A DNA stretch of 64,000 nucleotides from Alistipes dispar (GCF_006542685.1 NZ_AP019736.1:1972001-2036000); one strand, 5' to 3'; positions 49,619 to 58,931 are shown, counted from the first letter of the stretch. Notes: a model not told the origin generated them from the letters alone. Translations and numbers: made by a program.

Positions 49619-50440
49619 TCATTCGCAGGCCGAAGCGCCCAGCAGTCCGACGTGTTCGATCTCCGAACGGTAGATGCGCAGCCGTTCGACGGTCCGGGCG
49701 TAGGGGAACTCCCGGAGGCTTTCGAGCATCGCGGCCCGAAAGAAGCCGAAGGCATGCGAAATGCTGCCTCCGAAGACGATCGCCTCGGGATCGTAGGCGT
49801 AGAGCGTCAGCATGACCAGCCGTCCGACGTGGCCTCCGAACTCGTTCCACAGCGCCAGCGCTTCGGGATCGCCCGCCGCCGCCCGTTCGCAGGCCTCCTT
49901 GCCCGACGTGCCCCGGCCGACGAAGAAACGGCTGCTGCAATAGTATTCGTAGTCGCGGTCCAGATAGGGAATGCAGCCGATCTCGCCCGCTCCGGTGTTG
50001 GCGCCCGAGTAGAGTTTGCCGTCGATCACGATGCCGGCCCCCACGCCCGTTCCGAGCGCGATGCACGCCACGTTGCGGCAGTCGTGGGCCTCGCCGAAGC
50101 GGCAGACGCCCAGCGCGAAGCAGTTGCAGTCGTTGTTCACGTGCACCGGCAGGCCGAACCGCTTTTCGAACCGCTCCTTGAGATGCACTTCGCGCCACGA
50201 GGGGATGCCCGCCACGTTATATACGATGCCCCGCACGGCATCCACCACCGACGGCACGCCGATGCCGATGCACGTCACGCCGGGCGTTACCAGCGCTCCG
50301 ACGAGCGAGGCGATGTGTTCCAGCACCTCCTCCTCCGGACGGTCGGCCCGGCAGGGCTCCGAAAGCAGACGCACGATGCGTCCGCGGTCCACCAGGCCGG
50401 CACGTACGTTCGTGCCGCCCAAATCCACGCCTATTCTCAT
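49619..50440 (-). CDS. ROK family sugar kinase
   Basis: The 273-residue protein begins MRIGVDLGGTNVRAGLV (ATP phosphate loop) and has VNNDCNCFALG, the sugar-binding asparagine-aspartate, and IALGTGVGAGIVIDG. After GEIGCIPYL the usual CxCGxxGCxE zinc motif is missing and replaced by DRDYEYYCSSRFF, a form also seen in other Bacteroidetes ROK proteins. It is a cytoplasmic kinase for a sugar released by the PUL; ROK members phosphorylate glucose, mannose, fructose, GlcNAc or ManNAc, so mannose or GlcNAc would fit. Its ATG overlaps the metallophosphoesterase stop by four bases. Confidence 0.88.
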   Translation of the reverse strand: MRIGVDLGGTNVRAGLVDRGRIVRLLSEPCRADRPEEEVLEHIASLVGALVTPGVTCIGIGVPSVVDAVRGIVYNVAGIPSWREVHLKERFEKRFGLPVHVNNDCNCFALGVCRFGEAHDCRNVACIALGTGVGAGIVIDGKLYSGANTGAGEIGCIPYLDRDYEYYCSSRFFVGRGTSGKEACERAAAGDPEALALWNEFGGHVGRLVMLTLYAYDPEAIVFGGSISHAFGFFRAAMLESLREFPYARTVERLRIYRSEIEHVGLLGASACE

Positions 50441-51450
50441 CGCTTCGCAGGGATTTCCGTGATTCGGCCGTCGGCGAAACGGGCGTGATCGACCTTGCGG
50501 CCGTCGTCTTCGCGGATCCATGTCTCGAATCCCCGTTCGCCTTCGGTGAGTACGAGCAGCCGCACGCCGGGCCGCAGGTTGTTGTATGTGGTGTCGTCGC
50601 CCGAGAAGCGGCCGTAGCCGAGACAGATTCCCCGGTCGGCCGCCAGATAGTCGATGTCGTGGTCGTGTCCCGCGAAGGTGGCCATGACGCTGCCCGTTTC
50701 GACGAGCGCGGCGAACATGCCCGGATTGAGCGCCCCGGGGCATTCGTCCTCGGCGGCGCGGCCGATCCGGCTGTTGTCGGGGTTCCGCCATGCCGCGGCG
50801 TATTCGGGCAGTGCGATATGGAAGAAGGCCAGCGCGGGCATCGGACGGCCGCCGTTGGCCGCCGTGCGGGCTTCGCAGCGCGTCCGCAGCCAGGCGATCT
50901 GCTCCTGCCGGAACCAGTCGTAGCCTTCGATGCCCGCCGTCTGCGATTCGGCGTGCGAATCGAGGCAGTAGAGCAGCAGGGCGGGCGCTCCGGAGTCGCG
51001 GCCCAGCACCTCCAGTTCGAGGTCGGACAGTTCGCCGGAGACGCCGGTCGTGTTGAGCGAATGCGGGCCGGACGCGGCGAGACGTCCGATCTCGGCGCGC
51101 GTGAGGTCCTGCTCGGCGTCGTGGTTGCCCAGCACCGTGCAATAGGGAATCCCGCGGCGTTCCATCGTGTCGAACAGGCGGCGCCACATCGTTTCGGCGG
51201 GGGCGCCCGTCACCACGTCGCCCGTGAAGACGACCAGATCGGGGCGTTCCCCGGCCAGAATACGGTCCAGCCGTGCGAAGGTCTTCCCGGCCTGCACGAG
51301 TCTGCGGGGCGTGGAGGGATCGAGGTGCATGTCGGTAAACTGCGCGATTTTGAACGTCCGGTTTTCGCCGAAACGCAGTGTCGCGGGCTGTGCCTGCGCG
51401 GAGACGACGCTCCAGACGGCAGCGCAGGCCAAAACGATCGGTCGTTTCAT
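50437..51450 (-). CDS. Exported metallophosphoesterase
   Basis: The 337-residue protein has a signal peptide (to AQAQ, about residue 21). It carries the calcineurin-like metal motifs FTDMHLD (residues about 39-45), VFTGDVV (about 73), LGNHDAE (about 107), FFHIALPEY (about 209) and FAGHDHD (about 260). These bind two metals and hydrolyse phosphomonoesters or phosphodiesters. The export signal and position between a GH63-like glycosidase and a sugar kinase suggest action on a phosphorylated glycan in the periplasm. Related proteins are annotated as purple-acid-phosphatase-like (PAP29 type). Confidence 0.88.
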   Translation of the reverse strand: MKRPIVLACAAVWSVVSAQAQPATLRFGENRTFKIAQFTDMHLDPSTPRRLVQAGKTFARLDRILAGERPDLVVFTGDVVTGAPAETMWRRLFDTMERRGIPYCTVLGNHDAEQDLTRAEIGRLAASGPHSLNTTGVSGELSDLELEVLGRDSGAPALLLYCLDSHAESQTAGIEGYDWFRQEQIAWLRTRCEARTAANGGRPMPALAFFHIALPEYAAAWRNPDNSRIGRAAEDECPGALNPGMFAALVETGSVMATFAGHDHDIDYLAADRGICLGYGRFSGDDTTYNNLRPGVRLLVLTEGERGFETWIREDDGRKVDHARFADGRITEIPAKR

Positions 51451-51469
51451 GTTCGGGGAATGATTCGGG

Positions 51470-53077
51470 TTAATCGAGTTTCACTTCGCCGCTCTTTTCG
51501 ACGTGCACGGTGCGGCTCTGTCCGTCGCCCCACAACACCGTGAGGTCGAAAGGCACGTCGGTCGATACGGTCACGGCGGGAACTTCCGAAGACGAGCCGC
51601 GGCGGCGGACCTTCAGGTCCACGACGCCGTTCGGACCGAACGGATACCGTTCGATACCGTGCGCCTCGGTGCGGGTGACGTCCCATTCGATCCGCCGTTC
51701 CGAGTAGTCGGACTTGATGCCCAGCACGTACTCGATGAAGACGGCGATGGGCGGCAGGCCGGTCCAGCCCACGAAGTCTTTCCGGGCCATGAATCCCGGT
51801 TCGGGCCGCTCCGGGGCGTAGTACTCCCAGAACGTTCCCGTCTTTTTCCATACCTCGAAGACCGAAGCGTAGTGATTCGCGGCGATTTCACGCGCCTGTG
51901 CGCGATAGCCCTTGCGCCAGAGGCCGTCGATGACCATGTAGTTCGTGCCGGGCCATACGCCGCCCTGCCAGTAGCGTCCGACGGGGTTGTACTTGGCGTG
52001 GTCGGCCGAGAGCGAGGGCACGCGGTGCGGGCGGGCGAACTCCGTGGTGTCGGAAAGGTGGGCCACCAGCCGGTCGAGGCGCTCCTTGTCCAGCGCATCG
52101 GTTTGCAGGGCCCAGTAGGCTCCGATGCCCTTCGTCGGGCAGAGCGATCCGTCGCCGTAGCGGTCGTGCAGGAATCCGTCCCGTTCGTCCCAGAGGTGTT
52201 CGTTGATGTAGCGTTTGAGCATCTTCATCTCCTCTTCCATCCATTCGATCTCCTGCCACCGTTCGATGTGGAATCCGATCTGGAGCAGCGACTCGTCCAC
52301 GAGCATCTGTTGCAGGTTGGTGTCGAGCCATACCATGTGGCCGTGCGAAAAGATCGGGTTGTATTCGGGTTTCACGCGCGGCATGTTGTCCATGCCCGTG
52401 CCCCAGCCGCTCGACCAGTAGGTCCCGTCGGGCCACGTGCGGTTGAGCTTCCACCACTTCGCATAGCCGCACAGCGCGGGGAAGATGCGGTGCAGACGGT
52501 CGATGTCGCCGAACTGCCGGAAATAGGTCAGCTCGATCCACGGCAGCAGGTCGGGGCCCGTCGAGGTGGGGTCGTAGCGTTCGAAACAGTCGGAGCCGTC
52601 GGCGCGGATTTCGCGGCAGATGAAGCCGTCGGGGTGCTGTTTGGCGTAGAAGTTGTCCATCGACCGCTGGAAGGGGAAATAGCGGTATCCGTAGCGGGCG
52701 TAGAGCATCATGAAGGACATGTCCCACATGAAGATGTTGCCGTTGTAGGCCATGTCGAGGTAGGGAGAGACGAATCCCGATCCCTCCTGCGGCTGGCGGA
52801 TGTTGCCCACGGCGATCCGCCAGGCGTGCCAGTACATTTCGATCTCCTTGTCGTGCCCTTCCCAATACGGGGCGGGCAGGATCCTGCGCGCCTCGTCGAA
52901 CGGCCGGGGTTCGATGCGTTCGGGCGCGGCCGTGCGGTATTCGTTCTCGGCCACGAAGACCTCCTTTACGTAGGTGTTCTTGTAGGGCAGTTCGTAACGG
53001 CCCGACTTCAGCCCCTGGGCGGCGGTCTGGGCGGCGATGCAGAGCGACAGCAGCGTCGCTGCGACGGTTCGTTTCAT
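51470..53077 (-). CDS. Exported GH63/MGH1-like glycoside hydrolase
   Basis: The 535-residue protein has a signal peptide (about residues 1-20). Its (alpha/alpha)6-barrel pattern is like GH37/GH63 enzymes (trehalase, mannosyl-oligosaccharide glucosidase, MGH1-type). The conserved stretches are FMWDMSFMMLYARYGYRYFPFQRSMDNFY (region about 115-143), GTYWSSGWGTGMDNMPR, HGHMVWLDTNLQQML and GGVWPGTNYMVIDGLWRKGY. The expected catalytic Asp lies in the first or third of these. It would hydrolyse an alpha-glucoside or alpha-mannoside exposed during glycan breakdown. The gene begins 12 bases after the alkaline phosphatase fusion gene. Exact specificity is unknown. Confidence 0.8.
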   Translation of the reverse strand: MKRTVAATLLSLCIAAQTAAQGLKSGRYELPYKNTYVKEVFVAENEYRTAAPERIEPRPFDEARRILPAPYWEGHDKEIEMYWHAWRIAVGNIRQPQEGSGFVSPYLDMAYNGNIFMWDMSFMMLYARYGYRYFPFQRSMDNFYAKQHPDGFICREIRADGSDCFERYDPTSTGPDLLPWIELTYFRQFGDIDRLHRIFPALCGYAKWWKLNRTWPDGTYWSSGWGTGMDNMPRVKPEYNPIFSHGHMVWLDTNLQQMLVDESLLQIGFHIERWQEIEWMEEEMKMLKRYINEHLWDERDGFLHDRYGDGSLCPTKGIGAYWALQTDALDKERLDRLVAHLSDTTEFARPHRVPSLSADHAKYNPVGRYWQGGVWPGTNYMVIDGLWRKGYRAQAREIAANHYASVFEVWKKTGTFWEYYAPERPEPGFMARKDFVGWTGLPPIAVFIEYVLGIKSDYSERRIEWDVTRTEAHGIERYPFGPNGVVDLKVRRRGSSSEVPAVTVSTDVPFDLTVLWGDGQSRTVHVEKSGEVKLD

Positions 53078-53089
53078 GGCGTTGTCTGT

Positions 53090-55021
53090 TTATTCGGTCA
53101 GGGAACGGATGCGGCGGGCGATTTCCGTGTTGAGGTAGGTTCCGCAGAAACGGTCGGCGCCGGGGCCGTAGGCGAATACGGGCAGCATGACCGGCGTGTG
53201 GTCGTCGCTGACGTAGATGCCCGTGATGCGGCCGGTCTGCTCGTCACCGTCGAGGAGCGTCAGTCCGCCCGTCTCGTGGTCGGCCGTCACGACGACGAGC
53301 GTCTCGCCGTTCGAGTCGGCGAATTTCAGCGCCTCGGCCACGGCCATGTCGAAGCTCAGCATCTCGATCACCGAGCCGGGCAGGCAGCGCGAGTGGCCGG
53401 CGTAGTCGATCTTCGCCCCTTCGACCATCAGGAAGAAGCCTCCGTCGCCCCGCTCCTGCAGTTTGTCGATCGCGGCGCGCGTGGCTTCGGCCAGCAGCGG
53501 GAGGTTGGCCTCCTCGGCCGCGGCCTCCATCCGTTCGTCGATGCAGACGACCTTGCCCTTCGCGTCGTTGATCCGGTCGATCGAACGGACGAAGCGGTAG
53601 TTCTTCGCAAGTTCCTTTTCCATGTCCAGGCCGTCGCCGCGTTCGGTGAACTGGCGGATGCCGCTGCCGCAGAGCAGATCGACCGGTGCGTCGAGCAGGC
53701 AGCGGGTCAGCTCGTCGGCGTTGTCGCGTTCGACCGAGTGGCCGTAGAAGGCTGCGGGCGTGGCGTCCGCGACGTTGCCGAGCGTCACGACGCCCACCGG
53801 AAGCCCCTTCTCCCGGAAATGGTCGCTCAGCGACGGATAGGGTTGGCCCTCCTCGCTCGTCGAGATGTGGCGGTTGGCATGCCGCTCGCCCGTGGCCAGG
53901 GCGCTGCCGCCGGCCGCCGAGTCGGTCGTGAAATATCCCTTCGCGTTGTTGCGCTGAAGACCGATGTGGTTGAAGTTCATCAGCGTGAGACCCTTGTTGG
54001 CATAGGCCGCGGCCACGATCTGCGACAGGCCCATGCCGTCGCCGATCAGGAAGATCACGTTCCTGATGCGGCCCTCGCCGCCGTCGTTGAGGTACGTGGG
54101 GCGGTAGATGTCGATTCCCTTCGAGAGCCGGAGCTTGTCGTTCTGGAACCCGCGGAAGTCGTGCGTCGTCTTGTCCAGCCGTTCGGTCCCTGTCACGCCG
54201 GCGGCGGCCGTGCGGCGGTCGCCGATACGGAAGTTCTTGTTGCCGAAGTCGGCGAAGAAGGCGGCGCAGGCCTCCGGGTTGTCCGTGTTGATGTAGTCGA
54301 TCCCCATGTCGTAGAAGGTGTAGTAAACCGTGACGCCTTCGGGCGCGTTCCAGAAACGGACGGGTTTGCCCATTGTGTGCGCCCGGTCGATCGCCTCTTG
54401 CAGCCGGGCCTTCTCCTCCGGGATGATCGACCCTTTGCCGTTCCATTGCGAGAAAGCCCGGAAATCTGCGCTCACGAGGGCGACGCGGGCCGCCTGCGCA
54501 GGCGTGTAGTCGGCGTCCCATGCGCCGTCGAAGCGGATGTATTCGGGATATTCGCCGAACTCCTCGGGGGCGGGTATTCGTCCCGTGGCGACGATCCTTA
54601 CGGCTTCGGGGTTCGTCGCCGGATCGAACACCTCGGGGTGACGGCCGAGCAGGTCGGCGACGGCGCGCAGCGTCGGCCCGGTCTCCGACTTGAGCTCGAT
54701 CATCAGTTGCAGATGCCGGTCGGAGTCGGCGAAGGCACGACCGCCGTTGCGGGCGAACAGCGTGGCGATCGGTTCGACGTAGAGCGCTTCGAAGGTCAGC
54801 GCCGGATTCGGCTCTTCGGGGTCGTGACCCACGAGGAGCTGCCCGTCGTGCAGGAAGACGTCGGCTTCGATCGACGAAACCTGTTGGGCATAGGCCTGAT
54901 AGAACGGTACGCGGCGGGCGTAGTCGTTGTGCGAATGGATCAGCACGGGAGGCTGCGCGGCGGCGACCGTGCAGAACGGCAGCGCGGCGAGCAGCAGAAC
55001 AAGGCAGAGATTCGGTTTCAT
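53090..55021 (-). CDS. Fusion of GDPD/PI-PLC-like domain and alkaline phosphatase
   Basis: The 643-residue exported protein (signal peptide about residues 1-22) joins two domains. Residues about 25-260 begin LIHSHNDYARR and contain SIEADVFLHDGQLLVGHD and LMIELKSET, as in bacterial glycerophosphodiester phosphodiesterase/PI-PLC-like proteins. Residues about 310-643 are an alkaline phosphatase: FLIGDGMGLSQI, TTDSAAGGSALATG (nucleophile Ser368), EGAKIDYAGH and VTADHETGG, binding two zinc ions. One enzyme could thus release a phosphomonoester from a diester and then free phosphate. It lies 12 bases after an EEP gene. The reading frame continues without a break, so this is a true fusion. Confidence 0.88.
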   Translation of the reverse strand: MKPNLCLVLLLAALPFCTVAAAQPPVLIHSHNDYARRVPFYQAYAQQVSSIEADVFLHDGQLLVGHDPEEPNPALTFEALYVEPIATLFARNGGRAFADSDRHLQLMIELKSETGPTLRAVADLLGRHPEVFDPATNPEAVRIVATGRIPAPEEFGEYPEYIRFDGAWDADYTPAQAARVALVSADFRAFSQWNGKGSIIPEEKARLQEAIDRAHTMGKPVRFWNAPEGVTVYYTFYDMGIDYINTDNPEACAAFFADFGNKNFRIGDRRTAAAGVTGTERLDKTTHDFRGFQNDKLRLSKGIDIYRPTYLNDGGEGRIRNVIFLIGDGMGLSQIVAAAYANKGLTLMNFNHIGLQRNNAKGYFTTDSAAGGSALATGERHANRHISTSEEGQPYPSLSDHFREKGLPVGVVTLGNVADATPAAFYGHSVERDNADELTRCLLDAPVDLLCGSGIRQFTERGDGLDMEKELAKNYRFVRSIDRINDAKGKVVCIDERMEAAAEEANLPLLAEATRAAIDKLQERGDGGFFLMVEGAKIDYAGHSRCLPGSVIEMLSFDMAVAEALKFADSNGETLVVVTADHETGGLTLLDGDEQTGRITGIYVSDDHTPVMLPVFAYGPGADRFCGTYLNTEIARRIRSLTE

Positions 55022-55033
55022 TGCAGGTTGTTT

Positions 55034-55882
55034 TTAACGGTTGAATTCGAGTGTCGCGGCGACGGGCGCGTGGTCGGAGAGATACCCGCCGCCGAGCGTG
55101 TCGGGCAGCACCTCGCAGCGCACGGCCCGGATGCTGCCGCCGATGAAGATGTAGTCCAGCAGCGGCCTTTCGGCTTCGGGAATCCGCCCGAAATCGGAGA
55201 AACTCCACGCCGGACCCGACCGCTCCGCGGCGGTGAGGCGTGCGTCGCGCAGGAATCCGTCTTCGCCGACATGCGCGATCACGGGCGAATCCGGCTCGGC
55301 GTTGAAGTCTCCCGTGAGGATCACCGGGCGGTCGCCGCGCAGCGAGTCGATGCGCTGCCGGAGCAGTGCGACGCCTTCGCGGCGGGCCGTTTCGCCTTCG
55401 TGGTCGAGGTGCGTGTTGATGAAGAGGAATTCCCGGCCGTCGCTGCCGCGCCGCAGCACGACCCACGTGGCCAGCCGTTCGCAGGCGCCGTCCCATCCCT
55501 TCGACCCGGCGCGTCCGGGTTCCTCGCTCAGCCAGAACGTGCCCGAGTCGAGCAGGTCGAACGTCCCGTCGCGGAAGAACACCGCGTTGAACTCGCCCGC
55601 GCGGACGCCGTCTTCGCGGCCCACGCCGACGGCTCGGTAGTCGGGCAGCGCCGCGCGGAGGTCGTCGAACTGGTTGGCCAGCAGCTCCTGTGTTCCGAGC
55701 AGGTCGGGTTTCCGGGTACGGATCAGTCCGGCGATGCGTTCGCGGCGGAAGCGCCAGTTGTCCGGACCGTCTTCGGGGTTGTCGTAACGCATGTTGAGCG
55801 TCATGACGCCGAGCGGCCGCGGTTCGGAGTCGCCGCAGGCGGTCGCGGCGCCGAGGGCCAGCAGCAGGAGAAGTCGTTTCAT
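55034..55882 (-). CDS. EEP family phosphatase/phosphodiesterase (lipoprotein)
   Basis: The 282-residue protein has a lipoprotein signal (LLLLLALGAATAC). The EEP motifs come in order: VMTLNMRYDNPEDGPDNW (Asn), LLGTQELL (Glu), FINTHLDHEGE, LTGDFNAEPDSP (Asp, Asn) and LSDHAPVAAT (Asp-His). This subgroup is often annotated as endonuclease/exonuclease/phosphatase of Bacteroidetes glycan loci. It probably sits in the outer membrane and cleaves a phosphoester in the PUL substrate. The start at 55882 gives the lipoprotein signal; the frame extends further but without it. It follows the GH92 gene by 13 bases. Confidence 0.87.
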   Translation of the reverse strand: MKRLLLLLALGAATACGDSEPRPLGVMTLNMRYDNPEDGPDNWRFRRERIAGLIRTRKPDLLGTQELLANQFDDLRAALPDYRAVGVGREDGVRAGEFNAVFFRDGTFDLLDSGTFWLSEEPGRAGSKGWDGACERLATWVVLRRGSDGREFLFINTHLDHEGETARREGVALLRQRIDSLRGDRPVILTGDFNAEPDSPVIAHVGEDGFLRDARLTAAERSGPAWSFSDFGRIPEAERPLLDYIFIGGSIRAVRCEVLPDTLGGGYLSDHAPVAATLEFNR

Positions 55883-55895
55883 GGCAGGCTGTTTT

Positions 55896-58778
55896 TCATT
55901 CGACGTAAAGATTTCCGGCGGGAATCGGGGTGAACTCCTTTTCACCGGGCGCTTTCCAGCTCCACGAGAGTTCCTGTCCCTCGTAGTCCTCGAAATAACG
56001 CAGCTCGAAGGCGTGCAGTCCCGCTTCGAGCGCCACGCGGCCGGTCGCCGTGACCGAGGCGTGCGAGCCGTCGTTGTCCACGACCTTGCGGCCGTCGATC
56101 AGCAGCACGCTGCCGTCGTCGCTCTTGGTGGCGAACTCCCAGATTCCGCGTCGCGGAATCCGGATCAGCCCTTCGAACAGATAGGCGAAATGGTCTTCCT
56201 GCGGGGCGCCGGCGATCGAAGGTTCGGGCATGACGCCGGTAGCGGTCCGACGGCCTCCGGGAATGTCGGCCGTGCGGGCGAACCGCCCTTCGTAATATGT
56301 GTACCGCACGCCCTGTGTCGCGGCCTCGGTGGCTGCGGGCGGCAGGAAACGGGCCTTTTCGGCGCGGAGCGTCAGCGTGTGGCTGGGTGCTGCTCCCGCT
56401 TTGAAGCCTTTGGCGCGGAGCGTCAGCGAACGGTCCACGCGCACCGGTTCGGTGTAGCGGGGCGACTGCGGTCCGGGCTCCGAGCCGTCGAGCGTGTAGC
56501 GGATTTCGGCCCCGGGGGTGGTCGTCGCCAGTGTGATCTCGACCGGCTCGGTGAACAGGTGCGCGGATTGTGTCGTGTAGGGGATCGAAACGACCTCGCC
56601 CCGGGTCAGCGAATAGGGGCGGGCGTCGGGGGACGTGCCCCGGTCGAAGTCCGGTTCGGGACGGAGCGCGAAGTGCAGCTCGCCGCCCCGCATGAGCTGT
56701 TCGTAGGTGAGGACGTTCGTCTCCACGGGTTCGCCGTCGAGCGTCACGGAGCCGATGTAGCGGTTCCGCTGCGGATCGTCGGCCGTGACGGTCAGCGTCC
56801 GTCCGCCGGAGAGCCGCACCACGGCGCGCTCGAACAACGGTGCGGTGAGCGCGAACTCGTTCGACCCGGGGCAGACGGGGTAGAATCCCAGCGAGGAGAA
56901 GATATACCAGGCCGACATTTGGCCGCAGTCCTCGTTGCCGACGATGCCCTCGGGCGTCGGGGCATACATTTCGTCGAGCAGGCGCCGCGTCAGCTCCTGC
57001 GTCCGCCACGGCATTCCGACATAGTTGTAGAGGTAGGCCATGTGGTGACTCGGTTCGTTGCCGTGGGCATACTGGCCCATGAGTCCCGTGACGTCGGCCA
57101 CGTCGAGCCGCATTTCGTCCGAGGTGAGCGTAAAGAGCCGGTCGAGCTCGCGTACGAACGCTTCGCGCCCGCCGAACAGTTGTTCGAGGCCGTTCACGTC
57201 GTGCGGTGCGAAGAAGCGGTAGTGCCACGGCGTGGCTTCGGTGTAGTCGCGTCCCGTGGCGAACTCCTCGAAAGGCGTCGTCCAGCCGCCGTCGGACCGC
57301 CGTCCTCGGAAGAAGCGTGTCGAACCGTCGAACACGTTCACGTAGTTGAGCGCCCGGCGGTAGTACGCTTCGGCCGTTTCGTCGCGGCCCAGCGATTCGG
57401 CCATGCGGGCGATCGTCCAGTCGTCGTAGGCGTATTCGAGGGTGCAGGAGACCGATTCGCGCCTGATGTTCGAGGGGATGAATCCCGTGGCCACGTAGTA
57501 GTCGGAACCCTTCTTGTTGCGGTTCGACGAGCGGATCATGGCCTCGAGCGCATGCTCGGCGTCGAAGCCGCGGATGCCCTTCAGGTAGGCGTCGGCGATG
57601 ACCGACACGGCGTGATAGCCGATCATCGTGCCCGTTTCGCCCGAGGCGAGAGGCCAAATGGGCAGTTCTCCCGTGGCGTCGTACATGTCGAGCATACTGA
57701 AGATCATGTCGTTTACGAGCGTGGTGTCGATGAGCGTCTGCAACGGATGCCATGCGCGGAAGGTGTCCCACAGCGAGAAGGTGGAGTAGTAGGCGCGCCC
57801 TTCGGGGACCCGGGCGATCGTTCCGTCGTGCCGGCGGTATTGCCCGTTGGCATCGCTCATCAGGTTGGGCGTCAGGCAGGCGTGGTATTGCGCCGTGCGG
57901 AACACGGTGCGTTCGTCGCGCGTGCCGCCTTCGACGGAGATGCGTCCCAGGGCTTCCCGCCACGACGCTTCAGCGCGGGTGCGCACGGCGTCGAAGTCGA
58001 GCTCGGGAACCTCCGCGAGGCTGTTTTCGCGGGCGTTCTCCGCGCTGACCGACGAAAGGCCGACGGCTGCCGTGAGGTGCTCCGTGCCGGGGGCGAACGT
58101 CAGCACCGCCTGCCTGCCGCCGAGCAGCTCGACGTCGGTGAACGGCTCGGAGAACCGGGCCCAGAAATAGACGTACCGGTCGGCGACCCATCCTTGCGAG
58201 CGGCGCATTCCGGAGAGTTCGGCGGGACCCGTCCGGCGCAGTTCGCTCCGGTCTATCCGCGCTTCGGCGATCGTGTGCGTCAGGTCCACGATGACGCGCC
58301 GCGGCCCGTCGCCGCGGAACGTATATCGGTGTACGCCCGTGCGGGGCGAGGCCGTCAGTTCGACCGTCAGCCGTTCGTCGGGCAGCTCGACGCGGTAGTA
58401 GCCGCACGAAGCCCGTTCGCCGTCGTGCGAGAAACGGTAGGGCTGCGGCCGGTACAGGCTGTCGCGCGCCACCTCCGCGCGGAGGGTGGGGTGGAAGAGG
58501 ATGTCGGCCAGATCGGCGCATCCCGTGCCGCTGAGGTGGGTGTGCGAGAAGCCGTCGATCGTCGTGTCGTCGTAGTGGTAGCCCGCGCAGGCGTCCCAGT
58601 CGCCCGCCCGCGTGTCGGGACTGAGCTGCACCATGCCGAAAGGCGTGGCGGCGCCGGGATAGGTGTGGCCGTGGAAACCCGTGCCGATGAACGGATCGAC
58701 GTATCCGATCGGGTCGGAGGGCTGCGTGCAGGCGGTGCCGGCGCAGGCCAGCAGCATGCAGGTGAGGTTTCGTATCAT
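55896..58778 (-). CDS. GH92 alpha-mannosidase with chitobiase-like and PA14 domains
   Basis: The 960-residue lipoprotein (lipobox GTAC, cysteine near residue 17) has the GH92 N-terminal motif YVDPFIGTGFHGHTYPGA (about residues 26-43) and the catalytic-region NEDCGQMSAWYIFSSLGFYPVCPG (region, Glu about 616). The family releases alpha-1,2, -1,3, -1,4 or -1,6-linked mannose and uses calcium. C-terminal to it are a chitobiase/CHB_HEX-like domain (TTPGAEIRYTLDGSEP, about 750-765) and a PA14 domain (YYEGRFARTADI and DDGSVLLIDGRKVVDNDG, about 815-960), probably for binding sugar. It is the first gene of the minus-strand PUL and diverges from the regulator. GH92 enzymes target high-mannose N-glycan or yeast mannan. 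Confidence 0.93.
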   Translation of the reverse strand: MIRNLTCMLLACAGTACTQPSDPIGYVDPFIGTGFHGHTYPGAATPFGMVQLSPDTRAGDWDACAGYHYDDTTIDGFSHTHLSGTGCADLADILFHPTLRAEVARDSLYRPQPYRFSHDGERASCGYYRVELPDERLTVELTASPRTGVHRYTFRGDGPRRVIVDLTHTIAEARIDRSELRRTGPAELSGMRRSQGWVADRYVYFWARFSEPFTDVELLGGRQAVLTFAPGTEHLTAAVGLSSVSAENARENSLAEVPELDFDAVRTRAEASWREALGRISVEGGTRDERTVFRTAQYHACLTPNLMSDANGQYRRHDGTIARVPEGRAYYSTFSLWDTFRAWHPLQTLIDTTLVNDMIFSMLDMYDATGELPIWPLASGETGTMIGYHAVSVIADAYLKGIRGFDAEHALEAMIRSSNRNKKGSDYYVATGFIPSNIRRESVSCTLEYAYDDWTIARMAESLGRDETAEAYYRRALNYVNVFDGSTRFFRGRRSDGGWTTPFEEFATGRDYTEATPWHYRFFAPHDVNGLEQLFGGREAFVRELDRLFTLTSDEMRLDVADVTGLMGQYAHGNEPSHHMAYLYNYVGMPWRTQELTRRLLDEMYAPTPEGIVGNEDCGQMSAWYIFSSLGFYPVCPGSNEFALTAPLFERAVVRLSGGRTLTVTADDPQRNRYIGSVTLDGEPVETNVLTYEQLMRGGELHFALRPEPDFDRGTSPDARPYSLTRGEVVSIPYTTQSAHLFTEPVEITLATTTPGAEIRYTLDGSEPGPQSPRYTEPVRVDRSLTLRAKGFKAGAAPSHTLTLRAEKARFLPPAATEAATQGVRYTYYEGRFARTADIPGGRRTATGVMPEPSIAGAPQEDHFAYLFEGLIRIPRRGIWEFATKSDDGSVLLIDGRKVVDNDGSHASVTATGRVALEAGLHAFELRYFEDYEGQELSWSWKAPGEKEFTPIPAGNLYVE

Positions 58779-58810
58779 GGTCGTCAAGGTCGGTTTCGTT
58801 TCGGTTTTCA

Positions 58811-58818
58811 CAAAAGTA
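58811..58818 (-). promoter_or_regulatory. -7 element of the PUL enzyme genes
   Basis: The minus strand reads TACTTTTG, a perfect -7 match, 32 bases before the GH92 ATG at 58778. A TCCGGAA half-site sits just upstream of it (58826-58832 on the plus strand as TTCCGGA) and resembles the inverted repeats at the regulator promoter. Confidence 0.6.
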
Positions 58819-58931
58819 GCGCGCCTTCCGGAGTCGGATGGCGGCGATTTGCGTATTTGATTCCTCGCATCGCGCAAAAGCGGTTTCCGGCGTGCAGCCG
58901 GGAATTCGGATGACAAAAAACGACCGTGCCG

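Noticed and set aside
51503..55933. Plus-strand frame of more than 1400 codons opposite the PUL phosphatase genes
   Set aside because: The minus-strand genes show motifs and tight operon spacing; this frame has neither.
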